Below are positions 16,400 through 25,968 of a DNA stretch of 64,000 nucleotides, piece by piece. Numbering within the stretch: position 1 is the stretch's first letter; each line of letters starts with the position of its first letter. The translations under genes and the position numbers were made by a program. The notes beneath the pieces are model-generated. The model saw nothing but the letters and a program-made list of their open reading frames with translations, did not search any database and was not told the DNA's origin. Source of the DNA: Streptomyces sp. CB02058 (GTDB lineage: Bacteria > Actinomycetota > Actinomycetes > Streptomycetales > Streptomycetaceae); the NCBI RefSeq assembly GCF_001905505.1, contig NZ_LIPG01000002.1, forward strand, positions 558,001-622,000, given 5' to 3'.

Positions 16400-16580
16400 C
16401 GAGCTTTGAGCGGTTGCCCCGTTACAGGGCAGTACGCGGAGTAACCTCCGGAGTGTGTGGGTCATGTGGAAGGTTCGCGCGTTTCGCGTGCCTGCCGGCC
16501 GGGGGTGCCGGGACCCGTACCGCCCGTCGGCGGGCAGATCTGCCGGGCCGGGTCCCGGGCCCGTGCGGTACCCTGACGCC

Positions 16581-16619
16581 ATGCGTGCCGTACGCCTTCT
16601 GCTTAGCGAGCCGCGCTGA
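16581..16619 (+). CDS. leucine leader peptide of leuS
   Basis: A 12-codon frame encodes MRAVRLLLSEPR and stops at 16619. Three consecutive leucine codons (CTT CTG CTT) sit just before a set of alternative hairpins and a terminator, all upstream of leuS. Ribosome stalling at the leucine codons when charged tRNA-Leu is scarce would favour antitermination. Attenuators before leuS have been predicted in Streptomyces by comparative genomics, and this layout fits. Confidence 0.8.
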   Translation: MRAVRLLLSEPR

Positions 16620-16688
16620 TCATTTCCGACCGGTGAGAATGCCTGGTCGGACTCGGCGCGGCGTCCCCTCCTGTGCGAGGGGATTTTT
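16611..16688 (+). promoter_or_regulatory. leuS transcription attenuator
   Basis: The end of the leader frame (CCGCGC, 16611-16616) can pair with GCGCGG (16656-16661), and CCGACC (16626-16631) with GGTCGG (16645-16650). The terminator hairpin is TCCCCTC (16664-16670) with GAGGGGA (16677-16683), followed by TTTTT. The pairings are read by eye; which structures exclude each other needs folding. Confidence 0.7.
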
Positions 16689-16756
16689 CGTTTCCGTAGA
16701 CGTGTGTCCGTAGACGTGGGCGCCGGCAGATGACGATCGATGGAGCTTTGAGGATC

Positions 16757-19624
16757 ATGAGCGAGACGAACACCGCGGCCGAGGTGGCCGCGCCGCACCG
16801 CTACACGGCAGCGATGGCCGCCGACATCGAGGCACGCTGGCAGGACTTCTGGGACGCCGAGGGGACGTACGAGGCTCCGAACCCGACCGGTGACCTGGCG
16901 GACGGCTCCGAGCTGGCCGCCAAGCCCAAGAAGTTCATCATGGACATGTTCCCGTACCCCTCGGGTGCGGGTCTGCACGTCGGCCACCCGCTGGGCTACA
17001 TCGCCACCGACGTCTACGCCCGTCACCAGCGGATGACCGGGCACAACGTCCTGCACACCCTGGGCTTCGACGCCTTCGGCCTGCCGGCCGAGCAGTACGC
17101 CGTGCAGACGGGCACACACCCGCGCGCCTCCACCGAGGCCAACATGGAGAACATGAAGGTCCAGCTGCGCCGGCTGGGCCTGGGCCACGACAAGCGCCGC
17201 TCCTTCGCCACGATCGACGCGGACTACTACAAGTGGACCCAGTGGATCTTCCTGCAGATCTTCAACTCCTGGTACGACACCGAGGCCGACCGGGCACGCC
17301 CGATCGCCGAGCTGGTCGCCCAGTTCGAGAGCGGTGAGCGTCCCGTTCCCGGCGGTGGCGCATGGGGCGCGCTGAGCGCCGCCGAGCGCGCCGACATCCT
17401 GGGTCAGTACCGGCTGGCGTACGCGTCGGACGCCCCGGTCAACTGGTCGCCCGGCCTGGGCACCGTGCTGGCCAACGAAGAGGTGACGGCCGACGGCCGC
17501 TCCGAGCGCGGCAACTTCCCGGTCTTCAAGGCCAAGCTGCGCCAGTGGAACATGCGCATCACCGCCTACGCGGACCGGCTGCTGGACGATCTGGACGGGC
17601 TGGACTGGCCCGAAGCCATCAAGCTGCAGCAGCGCAACTGGATCGGCCGCTCCGAGGGTGCGCGCGTCGACTTCCCCGTCGACGGGGCCGGTGACATCAC
17701 CGTCTTCACCACCCGGCAGGACACCCTGTTCGGCGCCACCTACATGGTGCTGGCCCCGGAGCACGAGCTGGTCGAGCGGATCATCCCCGCCGCCTGGCCC
17801 GAGGGCACCCACCCGGTGTGGACCGGCGGCCACGCCAACCCGGCCGAGGCCGTCACCGCCTACCGCAAGCAGGCCGCCGCCAAGTCCGACGTCGAGCGGC
17901 AGGCGGAGGCCAAGGACAAGACCGGCGTCTTCACCGGCGCGTACGCGACCAACCCGGTCAGCGGCGAGCAGGTCCCCGTCTTCATCGCCGACTACGTCCT
18001 GATGGGATACGGAACCGGCGCGATCATGGCCGTACCGGCGCACGACGCGCGCGACTTCGCCTTCGCGCGTGCCTTCGAGCTGCCGATGCGCTGTGTCGTC
18101 GAGCCGTCGGACGACCGCGGTACGGACGCCTCGACGTGGGAGGACGCCTTCGGCTCGTACGAGGCGAAGCTGGTCAACTCCGCCAACGACGAGATCTCGC
18201 TGGACGGCCTGGGCGTCGTCGAGGCCAAGGCGAAGATCACCGAGTGGCTGCAGGCACGCGGCGTCGGCGAGGGCACCGTCAACTTCCGGCTGCGCGACTG
18301 GCTGTTCAGCCGGCAGCGCTACTGGGGCGAGCCCTTCCCGATCGTCTACGACGAGGAGGGCATCGCACACCCGCTGCCCGAGTCGATGCTGCCGCTGGAG
18401 CTGCCCGAGGTCGAGGACTACTCGCCGCGCACCTTCGACCCGGAGGACGCCGACACCCAGCCCGAGACCCCGCTGTCGCGGAACGCCGACTGGGTCAACG
18501 TCACCCTGGACCTGGGCGACGGTCCGAAGAAGTACCGCCGCGAGACCAACACCATGCCGAACTGGGCGGGTTCCTGCTGGTACGAGCTGCGCTACCTGGA
18601 CCCGAACAACGACCAGCGGCTGGTCGACCCGGCGATCGAGCAGTACTGGATGGGGCCGCGCGAGGGGCAGCCGACCGGTGGTGTCGACCTGTACGTCGGC
18701 GGTGCCGAGCACGCGGTGCTGCACCTGCTGTACGCCCGCTTCTGGTCCAAGGTCCTGCACGACCTGGGGCACATCTCGTCGGCCGAGCCCTTCCACAAGC
18801 TGTACAACCAGGGCATGATCCAGGCCTTCGTCTACCGGGACAGCCGCGGCATCGCGGTCCCGGCCGCCGAGGTCGAGGAGCGCGACGGCGGCTACTTCCA
18901 CGGTGACGAGAAGGTCAGCCGCGTCCTGGGCAAGATGGGCAAGTCCCTGAAGAACGCCGTGACGCCCGACGAGATCTGCGGCGAGTACGGCGCGGACACC
19001 CTGCGGCTGTACGAGATGGCCATGGGTCCGCTGGACGTCTCGCGTCCGTGGGACACCCGTGCCGTGGTCGGCCAGTACCGGCTGCTGCAGCGGCTGTGGC
19101 GCAACGTCGTCGACGAGGAGACCGGTGAGGTCACCGTCGTCGACACGGAGCCCGGCGACGACACGCTGCGGGCGCTGCACAAGGCCATCGACGGTGTCGG
19201 CCAGGACATGGCCGGGATGCGCTTCAACACCGCCATCGCCAAGGTCACCGAGCTGAACAACCACCTGACGAAGGCAGGCGGTCCGCTGTCGCGGTCGGTC
19301 GCCGAGCGGCTGGTGCTGCTGATCGCGCCGCTGGCACCGCACGTGGCGGAGGAGCTGTGGCGCCGACTGGGCCACACCGAGTCCGTGGTGCACCAGGACT
19401 TCCCCGTCGCGGACCCGGCGTACGTCGTGGACGAGACGGTGACCTGCGTGGTGCAGATCAAGGGCAAGGTCAAGGCCCGGCTGGAGATCTCCCCGTCGAT
19501 CACGGACGAGGAACTGGAGGCGCTGGCCCTGGCCGACGAGAACATCGTGGCCGCGCTGGGCGGGGCAGGAGTGCGCAAGGTGATCGTGCGGGCGCCGAAG
19601 CTGGTCAACATCGTTCCCGCGTAG
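16757..19624 (+). CDS. leuS: leucyl-tRNA synthetase
   Basis: Charges tRNA-Leu with leucine using ATP. The 955-residue class I synthetase has the HIGH-type motif [16 protein letters not shown] (HVGH at 74-77), the editing-domain segment with [15 protein letters not shown] and [14 protein letters not shown], and the KMSKS-type motif GKMGKSLKN in the C-terminal third, followed by the anticodon-binding domain. ATG 16757 is preceded by TTGAGG. ATG 16730 would add nine residues but has a poorer ribosome-binding site. Expression is probably controlled by the leucine attenuator immediately upstream. Confidence 0.97.
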   Translation: MSETNTAAEVAAPHRYTAAMAADIEARWQDFWDAEGTYEAPNPTGDLADGSELAAKPKKFIMDMFPYPSGAGLHVGHPLGYIATDVYARHQRMTGHNVLHTLGFDAFGLPAEQYAVQTGTHPRASTEANMENMKVQLRRLGLGHDKRRSFATIDADYYKWTQWIFLQIFNSWYDTEADRARPIAELVAQFESGERPVPGGGAWGALSAAERADILGQYRLAYASDAPVNWSPGLGTVLANEEVTADGRSERGNFPVFKAKLRQWNMRITAYADRLLDDLDGLDWPEAIKLQQRNWIGRSEGARVDFPVDGAGDITVFTTRQDTLFGATYMVLAPEHELVERIIPAAWPEGTHPVWTGGHANPAEAVTAYRKQAAAKSDVERQAEAKDKTGVFTGAYATNPVSGEQVPVFIADYVLMGYGTGAIMAVPAHDARDFAFARAFELPMRCVVEPSDDRGTDASTWEDAFGSYEAKLVNSANDEISLDGLGVVEAKAKITEWLQARGVGEGTVNFRLRDWLFSRQRYWGEPFPIVYDEEGIAHPLPESMLPLELPEVEDYSPRTFDPEDADTQPETPLSRNADWVNVTLDLGDGPKKYRRETNTMPNWAGSCWYELRYLDPNNDQRLVDPAIEQYWMGPREGQPTGGVDLYVGGAEHAVLHLLYARFWSKVLHDLGHISSAEPFHKLYNQGMIQAFVYRDSRGIAVPAAEVEERDGGYFHGDEKVSRVLGKMGKSLKNAVTPDEICGEYGADTLRLYEMAMGPLDVSRPWDTRAVVGQYRLLQRLWRNVVDEETGEVTVVDTEPGDDTLRALHKAIDGVGQDMAGMRFNTAIAKVTELNNHLTKAGGPLSRSVAERLVLLIAPLAPHVAEELWRRLGHTESVVHQDFPVADPAYVVDETVTCVVQIKGKVKARLEISPSITDEELEALALADENIVAALGGAGVRKVIVRAPKLVNIVPA

Positions 19625-19752
19625 TCGGCTGCCGGCCGCGCGATCGTGACCGGACCGTGCGGCCGGTGATCGCTCCCGTCCGGCATCGGGCGTTCCGCCG
19701 CCGCGGGCGAGGTGCTCCGGGCTGCGTCCGGGTGTGCCAGGGCTTTCCCCTA

Positions 19753-19793
19753 CGGGCAGGTTGGGGGTTCCGAAGGAACCCTCGGCCTGCCCG
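19753..19793 (+). terminator. terminator downstream of leuS
   Basis: CGGGCAGG (19753-19760) pairs with CCTGCCCG (19786-19793), with an inner perfect stem GGGTTCC/GGAACCC around the loop GAA. The sequence TTCCGTTT follows. Confidence 0.8.
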
Positions 19794-19856
19794 TTCCGTT
19801 TACGGTAGAAGGGCGGGCCGCACACGGGCAGCCGATTCGACAACCTAGGGGCGTTC

Positions 19857-20549
19857 ATGGAAGCCGTGATCCTGATCCTGACGCTGCTGTTCGTCGCGTT
19901 CATGGCGCTCGGGGTGTACGCGGGGGTCAAGGCGGTGCGCGCGGCCAAGCGCGGCGTGGACCGGACGATCACCCAGGCCCGCCGCTCCGTGGAGGACACC
20001 GCGCTGCGGGCCAAGAGCTACGGCCAGCCGGGTGTGCCGGGTGAGCTCGCGCAGCTCCGGCTGGCCCTGCGTACCTCGATGCGGGCCACGCAGGACGCGC
20101 TGAACGCCGGAGCGGAGGAGGACGCCTCCCTGTCGGAGTCGCTCGCGCTCTTCCGCCGCCTGAGCGCCCACGGGCACGAGCTCGACAACGACCTCAAGCG
20201 GCTGGAGCGCGAGCCGGACCGGGCGACGGTGGCCGATCTGCTGCCCGGCCTGAAGGAACGCACGCAGCGCATCACGCACTCGGCCGAATCGCTGCGCTGG
20301 GCGGCGCGTGACCGGGCGCGGCAGTTCGCCGACGACGACCTGGCCGCGCTGAACGCACAGATCGACGTCGAGGCCGGAGCCCTGCGGCACTGGAAGACGG
20401 AGGAGCCGCCGGCCCAGGGCGACACGGCGGGCCGGAGCTGGAGCGGACCGGCCGACGAGGAGGCGCCGCAGGCGCTGGCTCCCGCCGACCGGCGGCTGAA
20501 CACCGAGTACCCGTGGCAGAAGTCGGCCAGGCCGGAGACCACGAACTGA
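19857..20549 (+). CDS. membrane-anchored coiled-coil protein
   Basis: A 230-residue protein of unknown function. A single N-terminal membrane helix (residues 4-24, ending ALGVYAGVKAV) is followed by a long, charged, mostly helical cytoplasmic region, about 25-180. It contains RGVDRTITQARRSVEDTALR, LRLALRTSMRATQDAL and ERTQRITHSAESLRWAARDR, likely coiled coil. The C-terminus is Pro/Glu-rich and ends LNTEYPWQKSARPETTN. There is no enzymatic motif. It lies between leuS and a DegV gene in the same direction; a link to either is not evident. Confidence 0.85.
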   Translation: MEAVILILTLLFVAFMALGVYAGVKAVRAAKRGVDRTITQARRSVEDTALRAKSYGQPGVPGELAQLRLALRTSMRATQDALNAGAEEDASLSESLALFRRLSAHGHELDNDLKRLEREPDRATVADLLPGLKERTQRITHSAESLRWAARDRARQFADDDLAALNAQIDVEAGALRHWKTEEPPAQGDTAGRSWSGPADEEAPQALAPADRRLNTEYPWQKSARPETTN

Positions 20550-20710
20550 CCGGACCCCGCGGCGGCGACCGGTCGCATACGGTCGGATTGCGTGCCGCGT
20601 GTATGAGGAATGCGTACCGGAGAAGCCAGAAGCACGTCGAGACGGCCTCCGGAGCGATCGAAAATGATCAGCAGGGTGGTCCCGGGCTGCCGTGTCCCCA
20701 CCCCGGAAGG

Positions 20711-20716
20711 TAACCT
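20711..20716 (+). promoter_or_regulatory. -10 hexamer TAACCT, probable leaderless start
   Basis: TAACCT ends seven bases before the DegV ATG (20724), with no Shine-Dalgarno sequence between them. Confidence 0.45.
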
Positions 20717-20723
20717 CCGGCTC

Positions 20724-21569
20724 ATGTCCCGCCATGTCGCGATCGTCACCGATTCAACGGCCTACCTGCCGCCCCAGACGATGGAACGGCACGGCATCAC
20801 CGCAGTGCCGCTGACCGTCGTCCTGGGTGATCAGGCCCTGGAGGAGGGGACGGAGATCTCGGCCCGGTCGCTGGCTCTGGCCCTGCAGAAGCGCCGCTCC
20901 GTGACCACGTCACGGCCCAGCCCCGAGGTCTTCGCGGCCACCTATCGCGCGGTGGCGGAGGCGGGGGCCACCGGCATCGTCTCGCTCCATCTGTCCGCCG
21001 AGTTCTCCGGCACGTACGACGCGGCGCTGCTCGCCGCGAAGGACGCATCCGTACCGGTACGTGTGGTCGACACCGGCATGGTCGCCATGGCGCTCGGGTT
21101 CTGCGCGCTGGCCGCCGCCGAGGCGGGAGAGGCCGGCGGCGGCCTCGACGAGGCGGTCGCGGCGGCCGAGAAGCGGGCAGAGGGCACGTCCGCGTTCTTC
21201 TACGTCGACACGCTGGACTATCTGCGCAGGGGCGGGCGGATAGGCGCGGCCCAGGCGCTGTTGGGGTCCGCCCTGGCCGTCAAGCCGCTGCTCAAGCTCG
21301 AGGACGGCCGTATCGAGATGCTGGAGAAGGTGCGGACGGCGTCCAAGGCGATCGCACGGCTTGAGGAGATCGTCGCGGCTGAGGCGGGCACCGGGGCGGT
21401 GGACATCGCGGTCCACCACCTGGCGGCTCCGGACGGTGCCGAACGGCTGGCGGAGCGGCTGCGGGGGCGTATCCCCGGGCTCGTGGACCTTCATGTCAGC
21501 GAGGTGGGCGCGGTGATCGGCGCGCACACCGGGCCCGGCCTGCTGGGAGTTGTCGTCTCTCCGCGCTGA
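20724..21569 (+). CDS. DegV family protein (fatty-acid-binding type)
   Basis: A 281-residue DegV/EDD-fold protein. Members bind fatty acids, and in some bacteria the family (FakB) presents them to a fatty-acid kinase. Family landmarks are VAIVTDSTAYLPPQ at the N-terminus, VTTSRPSPEVF (lipid-head-binding loop), GIVSLHLSAEFSGTYDAA, YVDTLDYLRRGGRIGAAQAL and the C-terminal GAVIGAHTGPGLLGVV. ATG 20724 fits the family; the frame upstream is noise. A FakA kinase partner is not present in this window. Confidence 0.93.
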   Translation: MSRHVAIVTDSTAYLPPQTMERHGITAVPLTVVLGDQALEEGTEISARSLALALQKRRSVTTSRPSPEVFAATYRAVAEAGATGIVSLHLSAEFSGTYDAALLAAKDASVPVRVVDTGMVAMALGFCALAAAEAGEAGGGLDEAVAAAEKRAEGTSAFFYVDTLDYLRRGGRIGAAQALLGSALAVKPLLKLEDGRIEMLEKVRTASKAIARLEEIVAAEAGTGAVDIAVHHLAAPDGAERLAERLRGRIPGLVDLHVSEVGAVIGAHTGPGLLGVVVSPR

Positions 21570-21636
21570 AGTCGGCTCACTGCGCCGGAGCTTGCTCCAG
21601 GTCTCCCTCCCGACCTCACTCCTGCGGGTGGCCGAC

Positions 21637-21663
21637 TTATCCACAACTGCCGAGTTATCCACC
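21637..21663 (+). promoter_or_regulatory. pair of DnaA-box-like 9-mers before comEA
   Basis: TTATCCACA (21637-21645) and TTATCCACC (21655-21663) are direct repeats spaced 18 bp, about 50 bp before the comEA start. The first matches the E. coli DnaA consensus exactly. Confidence 0.45.
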
Positions 21664-21715
21664 GTAAATAGCGTATCTCGGCGAGTTTTCGCGGAAGTGT
21701 CTAGCGTCGTGAGGC

Positions 21716-23113
21716 ATGACCTTCCGATCGCTTCATGTATCCGGCGACGCGCGTGGCCTCGCTCCTCATCTGGCTCCGGCGGCGCCCGCTCTGTCCGAGG
21801 CCGGCCTCACCGCAGATCGCGCCGTGCCTCGCGTCTCGCGCGGGAGCGGCCCGCCGGGGCGGGTCCGCCACAGGTCCGGTGTCCGTCCCGGGGGACCGGC
21901 CGGCACGTCACCGGGCGGTACCTCCGGCCGCCGGCACGGGCGCAGGCGGAGAACAACGCGTGGGACGGATGCCGAGGTCGCGGCGGCCTCCCGGCTCCGG
22001 GCTGACGCCCTGATGGCGGGCGAGCGGTCGGCCCGGGGCGCGGATACGGGTACGGCTGCGACCGCGGTGGCGGCTTCAGGTACGGCTTCCCGTGCCCATC
22101 CCGGTATGCCGTCCGGCACCCCTTTCAACGCCCCTTTCGACACGCCGTCCAGCACGCCGTCCGGTACGCCTTCCGCAACGGTGGGAGGTCCGGCATCCGG
22201 CGCGGCGGAGCCCGTTCGGTCCGCTCGTGACCGGGAGGCGCCCTCCTGGGCGGTGGCCGCGTCGGAGCCCCGGGAGGGGCAGCCCTCTCAGGCGCCGTCC
22301 ACGTCCGGAGTGGGCTCCGCGGAGCCTTCGGCGGGCGGGCTGTCCCTCCCGGGGCGTGACGAGGCGCCCGGTCCGCCAGCCGGGCGTCCGAGATGGTGGC
22401 GGGAGGCCGGGGCCGCCCTGCGGGACCGGTTACCGCTGTGGGTGCAGCTCCGGTGCGGTCTGGAGCCGCGCACGCTCGCCGCACTCGCCGTCGTCCTGGT
22501 CGGGGCCGCCGTGCTGGCGGCGACGCACTTCTGGTCGGCCCGCCCAGAGCCCGTGCGCGCTCCCGAACGGGTCACCGAGGCCGCCGCGCCCCAGGCGGCC
22601 GGGCCCGGGACCCCGTCGGCCCAGTTGTCCGGCACCACGCCAGGACCGGCCGCCGTTCCGGGGGCCGGTGCGGGACCGGGCGGGCGGATCGTCGTCGATG
22701 TGAGCGGCAAGGTGAGGCATCCAGGCATCAGATATCTGCCTGCCGGCTCCCGCGTCGAGGACGCCCTGCGCGCGGCCGGGGGTGTGCGCAAGGGCGCTGA
22801 CGTCACCGGACTCAACCGCGCGCGTGTCCTGATGGACGGGGAGCAGGTCGCGGTGGGCGTACCCCCGGCGCTGCCCGTCGGCGGACCGGCGGCGGGCTCC
22901 GGCCCCGGGGCCGGGCAGGGGGCGTTGGTGAGCCTCGGTACGGCCACCGTGGAGCAGCTCGAAACCCTGCCGGGCGTCGGGCCGGTGCTGGCCCAGCACA
23001 TCGTCGACTACCGCACCGAGCACGGGGGTTATCGCTCGGTCGACGAGCTGCGCGAGGTCGACGGAATCGGCGACCGCCGGTTCGCGGACCTCCGGCCCCT
23101 GGTCGGCCCATGA
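21716..23113 (+). CDS. ComEA-family DNA-binding protein
   Basis: A 465-residue protein with the ComEA layout, greatly extended at the N-terminus. A Pro/Ser/Gly/Thr-rich cytoplasmic stretch (about 1-240, with the repetitive PSGTPFNAPFDTPSSTP) is followed by a membrane helix (about 256-274). A linker leads to a SLBB domain (IVVDVSGKVRHPGIRYLPAG, about 323-380) and a C-terminal helix-hairpin-helix pair (TVEQLETLPGVGPVLAQHIVDY). ComEA binds DNA outside the membrane in competence systems; streptomycetes keep comEA/comEC without known natural transformation. Its TGA overlaps the ATG of comEC (ATGA), so the two are translated together. Confidence 0.9.
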   Translation: MTFRSLHVSGDARGLAPHLAPAAPALSEAGLTADRAVPRVSRGSGPPGRVRHRSGVRPGGPAGTSPGGTSGRRHGRRRRTTRGTDAEVAAASRLRADALMAGERSARGADTGTAATAVAASGTASRAHPGMPSGTPFNAPFDTPSSTPSGTPSATVGGPASGAAEPVRSARDREAPSWAVAASEPREGQPSQAPSTSGVGSAEPSAGGLSLPGRDEAPGPPAGRPRWWREAGAALRDRLPLWVQLRCGLEPRTLAALAVVLVGAAVLAATHFWSARPEPVRAPERVTEAAAPQAAGPGTPSAQLSGTTPGPAAVPGAGAGPGGRIVVDVSGKVRHPGIRYLPAGSRVEDALRAAGGVRKGADVTGLNRARVLMDGEQVAVGVPPALPVGGPAAGSGPGAGQGALVSLGTATVEQLETLPGVGPVLAQHIVDYRTEHGGYRSVDELREVDGIGDRRFADLRPLVGP

Positions 23114-25884
23114 GCACCTCCGACGTCGATACGGACCCGGGCCAACGGCAGGGCTCCGCCGACCCGCGCCAGGAAGCCCCTGCCGATCTGCGGCTCGTCC
23201 CTCCTGCCCTCGCGGCGTGGGCCGCGGCCGGCCTGGCCCTGGGCGCGCCCGGATGGTGGACGACGGCGGGGGTGGCGCTCTGCGCCTGCGCCGGCCTCGC
23301 CCTGGTCGTCGCCTCCCTGGCCATGGCACGCCGGGCGGGCGGGGCATCAGGGGCCGGGGCGCCTGCGGGGTCCGGTCCGCCGCCGGAGCGCGCAGGGCCG
23401 GTCGGGCACGCGGAAGGGGTCGGGCGCCCGGAAGGGGCCGGGGGCACGCGCGTGCCGGGGCCCGTGAGGCAGCCCGGGGGTGCGGGGCCGGCCGGGCGCA
23501 GGGGGCGGCTCGGGGACACCGGGCGGCTTGGGCCACTCGGGGATGCCGGGCTGCTCGGGCGGGCCGGGGCGTGGGTCGGTGTCGCTGCCGGGGTGCTGCT
23601 CTGCGCGGCGGCGGGGGCCGCGGTGGCGGGGCTGCACAGCGCCGATGTCCGGACCGGCCCCGTCCCCGCGCTGGCGCTGGACTACGCACGGGTCGAAGCG
23701 GAGTTGACCGTCACGTCCGATCCACGTCAGACCCGGCCGCGCGTCCGGGGCGACCACAGCACACCCGTATCCCTGCTTCTGAACGCCGAGATCAACCAGC
23801 TGACAGCCCTCGACGGCTCGGTCACCACGCTCAGCACCCCGGTGCTCGTCATGGTCGCCCCGGGGGAAGCGGCCGCGAGGTGGCAGCGGCTGCTGCCTTC
23901 CACGGGGCTGAGCATCAAGGGCCGGCTCGCACCACCGCGTCATGAAGGAGAAAGGATCGCGGCCGTACTCGGCACCGACGCGGGCGAACCGCCGCTCGTC
24001 ACGGCGGAACCGTCCACGCTCCAACGCGCCGCAGGACGGCTGCGCTCCGGACTGCGGGAGGCCACCGACGGGCTCGGCCCCGACGCGCGGGCCCTTCTGC
24101 CGGGACTGGTGGTCGGCGACACCTCCCGGGTCCCGCCCGAACTGCACGACGCCTTCAGGACCACCGACCTCACTCACTTGCTGGCCGTTTCCGGTGCCAA
24201 TCTGTCGATCCTGCTCTTCCTCCTCATCGGGCCACCGGGCACGGCTCTCCGCAGCGAACGCCGAGGCCTGGCGCCCAGGCTGGGCATCTCCCTGCGGATG
24301 ACCGCGCTGACCGGTGGCGGGATCGCCCTCGCCTTCGTGATCGTCTGCCGTCCCGAGCCGAGCGTCCTGCGCGCGGCGGCATGCGGGCTGATCACACTGC
24401 TCGCCATCGGCACGGGCCGGCGCAGATCGCTGATCCCCGCACTGGCCGCCGCCGTTCTGCTGCTCGTGCTGTACGACCCGTGGCTCGCCCGCAGTTACGG
24501 GTTCCTGCTGTCCGTGCTCGCCACCGGGGCGCTGCTCACGATCGCGCCACGGTGGAGCGGATCGCTGCAGCGGCGCGGTGTCCCGGCACGGCTCGCGGAG
24601 GTGCTGGCATCGGCGGGAGCCGCGCAGGCGGTCTGCGCACCGGTGGTCGTGGTCCTCGCGTCCCGGGTCGGGCTGGTGGCGATCCCCTGCAATCTGCTGG
24701 CCGAGTTCGCGGTGGCCCCCGCGACGGTCCTGGGCTTCGCCGCGCTCGCCACGGCCCCCGTGTCCATGCCCGTGGCGCAAGGTCTGGCGACGGTCGCAGG
24801 CTGGCCTGCCGGATGGATCGCCTCCGTCGCGCGCACCGGAGCCGCCCTTCCCGGGGCGGAGGTCGACTGGCCGGGCGGATGGCGCGGTGCGGCTCTCCTG
24901 ACGGTCCTCACCGCCGTCCTGGTGTTGTCCGCCCGTCGCCTGGCCCGCCATCCGTGGATCTGTTCCGCCGCCGCGCTCCTGCTGGTGCTCGCGGTGCTGA
25001 GACCGGTGCCGCTCACCCGGCTCATGACGGGATGGCCGCCGCCGGGCTGGGCCTTCGCCCTGTGCGACGTGGGGCAGGGAGACGCCATGGTGCTCGCTGC
25101 GGGAGACGGCACGGCCGTGGTGGTGGACACCGGTCCCGAGCCCCGGCTCGTCGACCGGTGCCTCCGCGACCTCGGTGTCACCCGCGTTCCCCTCCTGCTG
25201 CTGACGCACTTCCACGCGGACCATGTGCGCGGACTGCCCGGTGTGCTGCGGGGCCGTGAGGTCGGAGCGATCCAGACGACGCACCTGGACGAACCGCCCG
25301 AGCAGGCGGCGTTCGTGAGGAGAACGGCCGAGGCCGCGCACGTCCCGATGATCCGAGCGATACCGGGGGAGCGTCGCCGCGTGGGCCCGCTCGACTGGCA
25401 GGTGCTCTGGCCGGCCGCCGAGCCCTGGGCGACGGGGCCGTCGTACGGGAGCGTGCCCCGGGGGACGGGATCGCCGTACGGGACCGAGCCTCGGGGGACA
25501 GGGCCGTCGTACGGGACCGAGGAGCCGAACGACTCCAGCGTCACCCTCCTCGTGCGGTCCGGCGGGCTGACCCTGCTGCTCCTCGGTGATCTCGAACCAC
25601 CGGCACAGCGAGGGGTGTTGCGCGGTCATCCCGCACTGCCCAGGGTCGACGTGCTCAAGGTCGCGCACCACGGCTCCGCCCATCAGGACCCCGCGCTCCT
25701 GCGCAGTGCCCGGCCGAGGCTCGCCCTGATCAGCTGCGGGGCGGACAACCCGTACGGCCATCCGGCGGCCCGTACGGTCGACGCGCTCGAAGCCGCGGGG
25801 GCGAAGGTCCTGCGCACCGATACCCATGGGCCGATCGCGGTGACCGGGGCAGGGGCGGGGCTGCGCGCGGCGGGCCGCTCATGA
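23110..25884 (+). CDS. ComEC/Rec2 family protein
   Basis: A 924-residue polytopic membrane protein with a competence domain (LPGLVVGDTSRVPPELHDAF, then TDLTHLLAVSGANLSILL) and about ten membrane helices in residues 350-640. A C-terminal metallo-beta-lactamase-like domain has LLTHFHADHVRGLPG and KVAHHGSAHQDPALL. In transformable bacteria ComEC is the DNA channel. The N-terminal region (about 70-150) has a Gly/Arg/Pro-rich insertion, and a 33-bp in-frame tandem repeat (25432-25521) lies in the MBL domain. The start overlaps the comEA stop. Confidence 0.92.
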   Translation: MSTSDVDTDPGQRQGSADPRQEAPADLRLVPPALAAWAAAGLALGAPGWWTTAGVALCACAGLALVVASLAMARRAGGASGAGAPAGSGPPPERAGPVGHAEGVGRPEGAGGTRVPGPVRQPGGAGPAGRRGRLGDTGRLGPLGDAGLLGRAGAWVGVAAGVLLCAAAGAAVAGLHSADVRTGPVPALALDYARVEAELTVTSDPRQTRPRVRGDHSTPVSLLLNAEINQLTALDGSVTTLSTPVLVMVAPGEAAARWQRLLPSTGLSIKGRLAPPRHEGERIAAVLGTDAGEPPLVTAEPSTLQRAAGRLRSGLREATDGLGPDARALLPGLVVGDTSRVPPELHDAFRTTDLTHLLAVSGANLSILLFLLIGPPGTALRSERRGLAPRLGISLRMTALTGGGIALAFVIVCRPEPSVLRAAACGLITLLAIGTGRRRSLIPALAAAVLLLVLYDPWLARSYGFLLSVLATGALLTIAPRWSGSLQRRGVPARLAEVLASAGAAQAVCAPVVVVLASRVGLVAIPCNLLAEFAVAPATVLGFAALATAPVSMPVAQGLATVAGWPAGWIASVARTGAALPGAEVDWPGGWRGAALLTVLTAVLVLSARRLARHPWICSAAALLLVLAVLRPVPLTRLMTGWPPPGWAFALCDVGQGDAMVLAAGDGTAVVVDTGPEPRLVDRCLRDLGVTRVPLLLLTHFHADHVRGLPGVLRGREVGAIQTTHLDEPPEQAAFVRRTAEAAHVPMIRAIPGERRRVGPLDWQVLWPAAEPWATGPSYGSVPRGTGSPYGTEPRGTGPSYGTEEPNDSSVTLLVRSGGLTLLLLGDLEPPAQRGVLRGHPALPRVDVLKVAHHGSAHQDPALLRSARPRLALISCGADNPYGHPAARTVDALEAAGAKVLRTDTHGPIAVTGAGAGLRAAGRS
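25432..25521 (+). repeat. 33-bp in-frame tandem repeat inside comEC
   Basis: Units at 25432-25464, 25465-25497 and a partial at 25498-25521 encode TGPSYGSVPRG, TGSPYGTEPRG and TGPSYGTE. They expand a loop of the MBL domain between LWPAAEPWA and EEPNDSSVTLL. Confidence 0.85.
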
Positions 25885-25968
25885 ACGCGGGCTTCCGGTC
25901 CGATTCGGACGAAAGGCCTAGGTCCGGTGGCTCATGCGGTGCGGGGCGGGGCGCGCGAGACTGCTGGT

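Noticed and set aside
16730..16756. ATG 16730 as leuS start
   Set aside because: ATG 16757 has a better-placed ribosome-binding sequence and normal N-terminus; 16730 cannot be excluded.
15020..20014. Minus-strand open frame of 1664 codons
   Set aside because: Only its last 435 codons (from ATG 16327) are a real protein; the rest is antisense to leuS and the flanking regions.
21637..21663. Chromosomal origin
   Set aside because: Only two DnaA-type boxes and no dnaA/dnaN genes or box cluster; not oriC.
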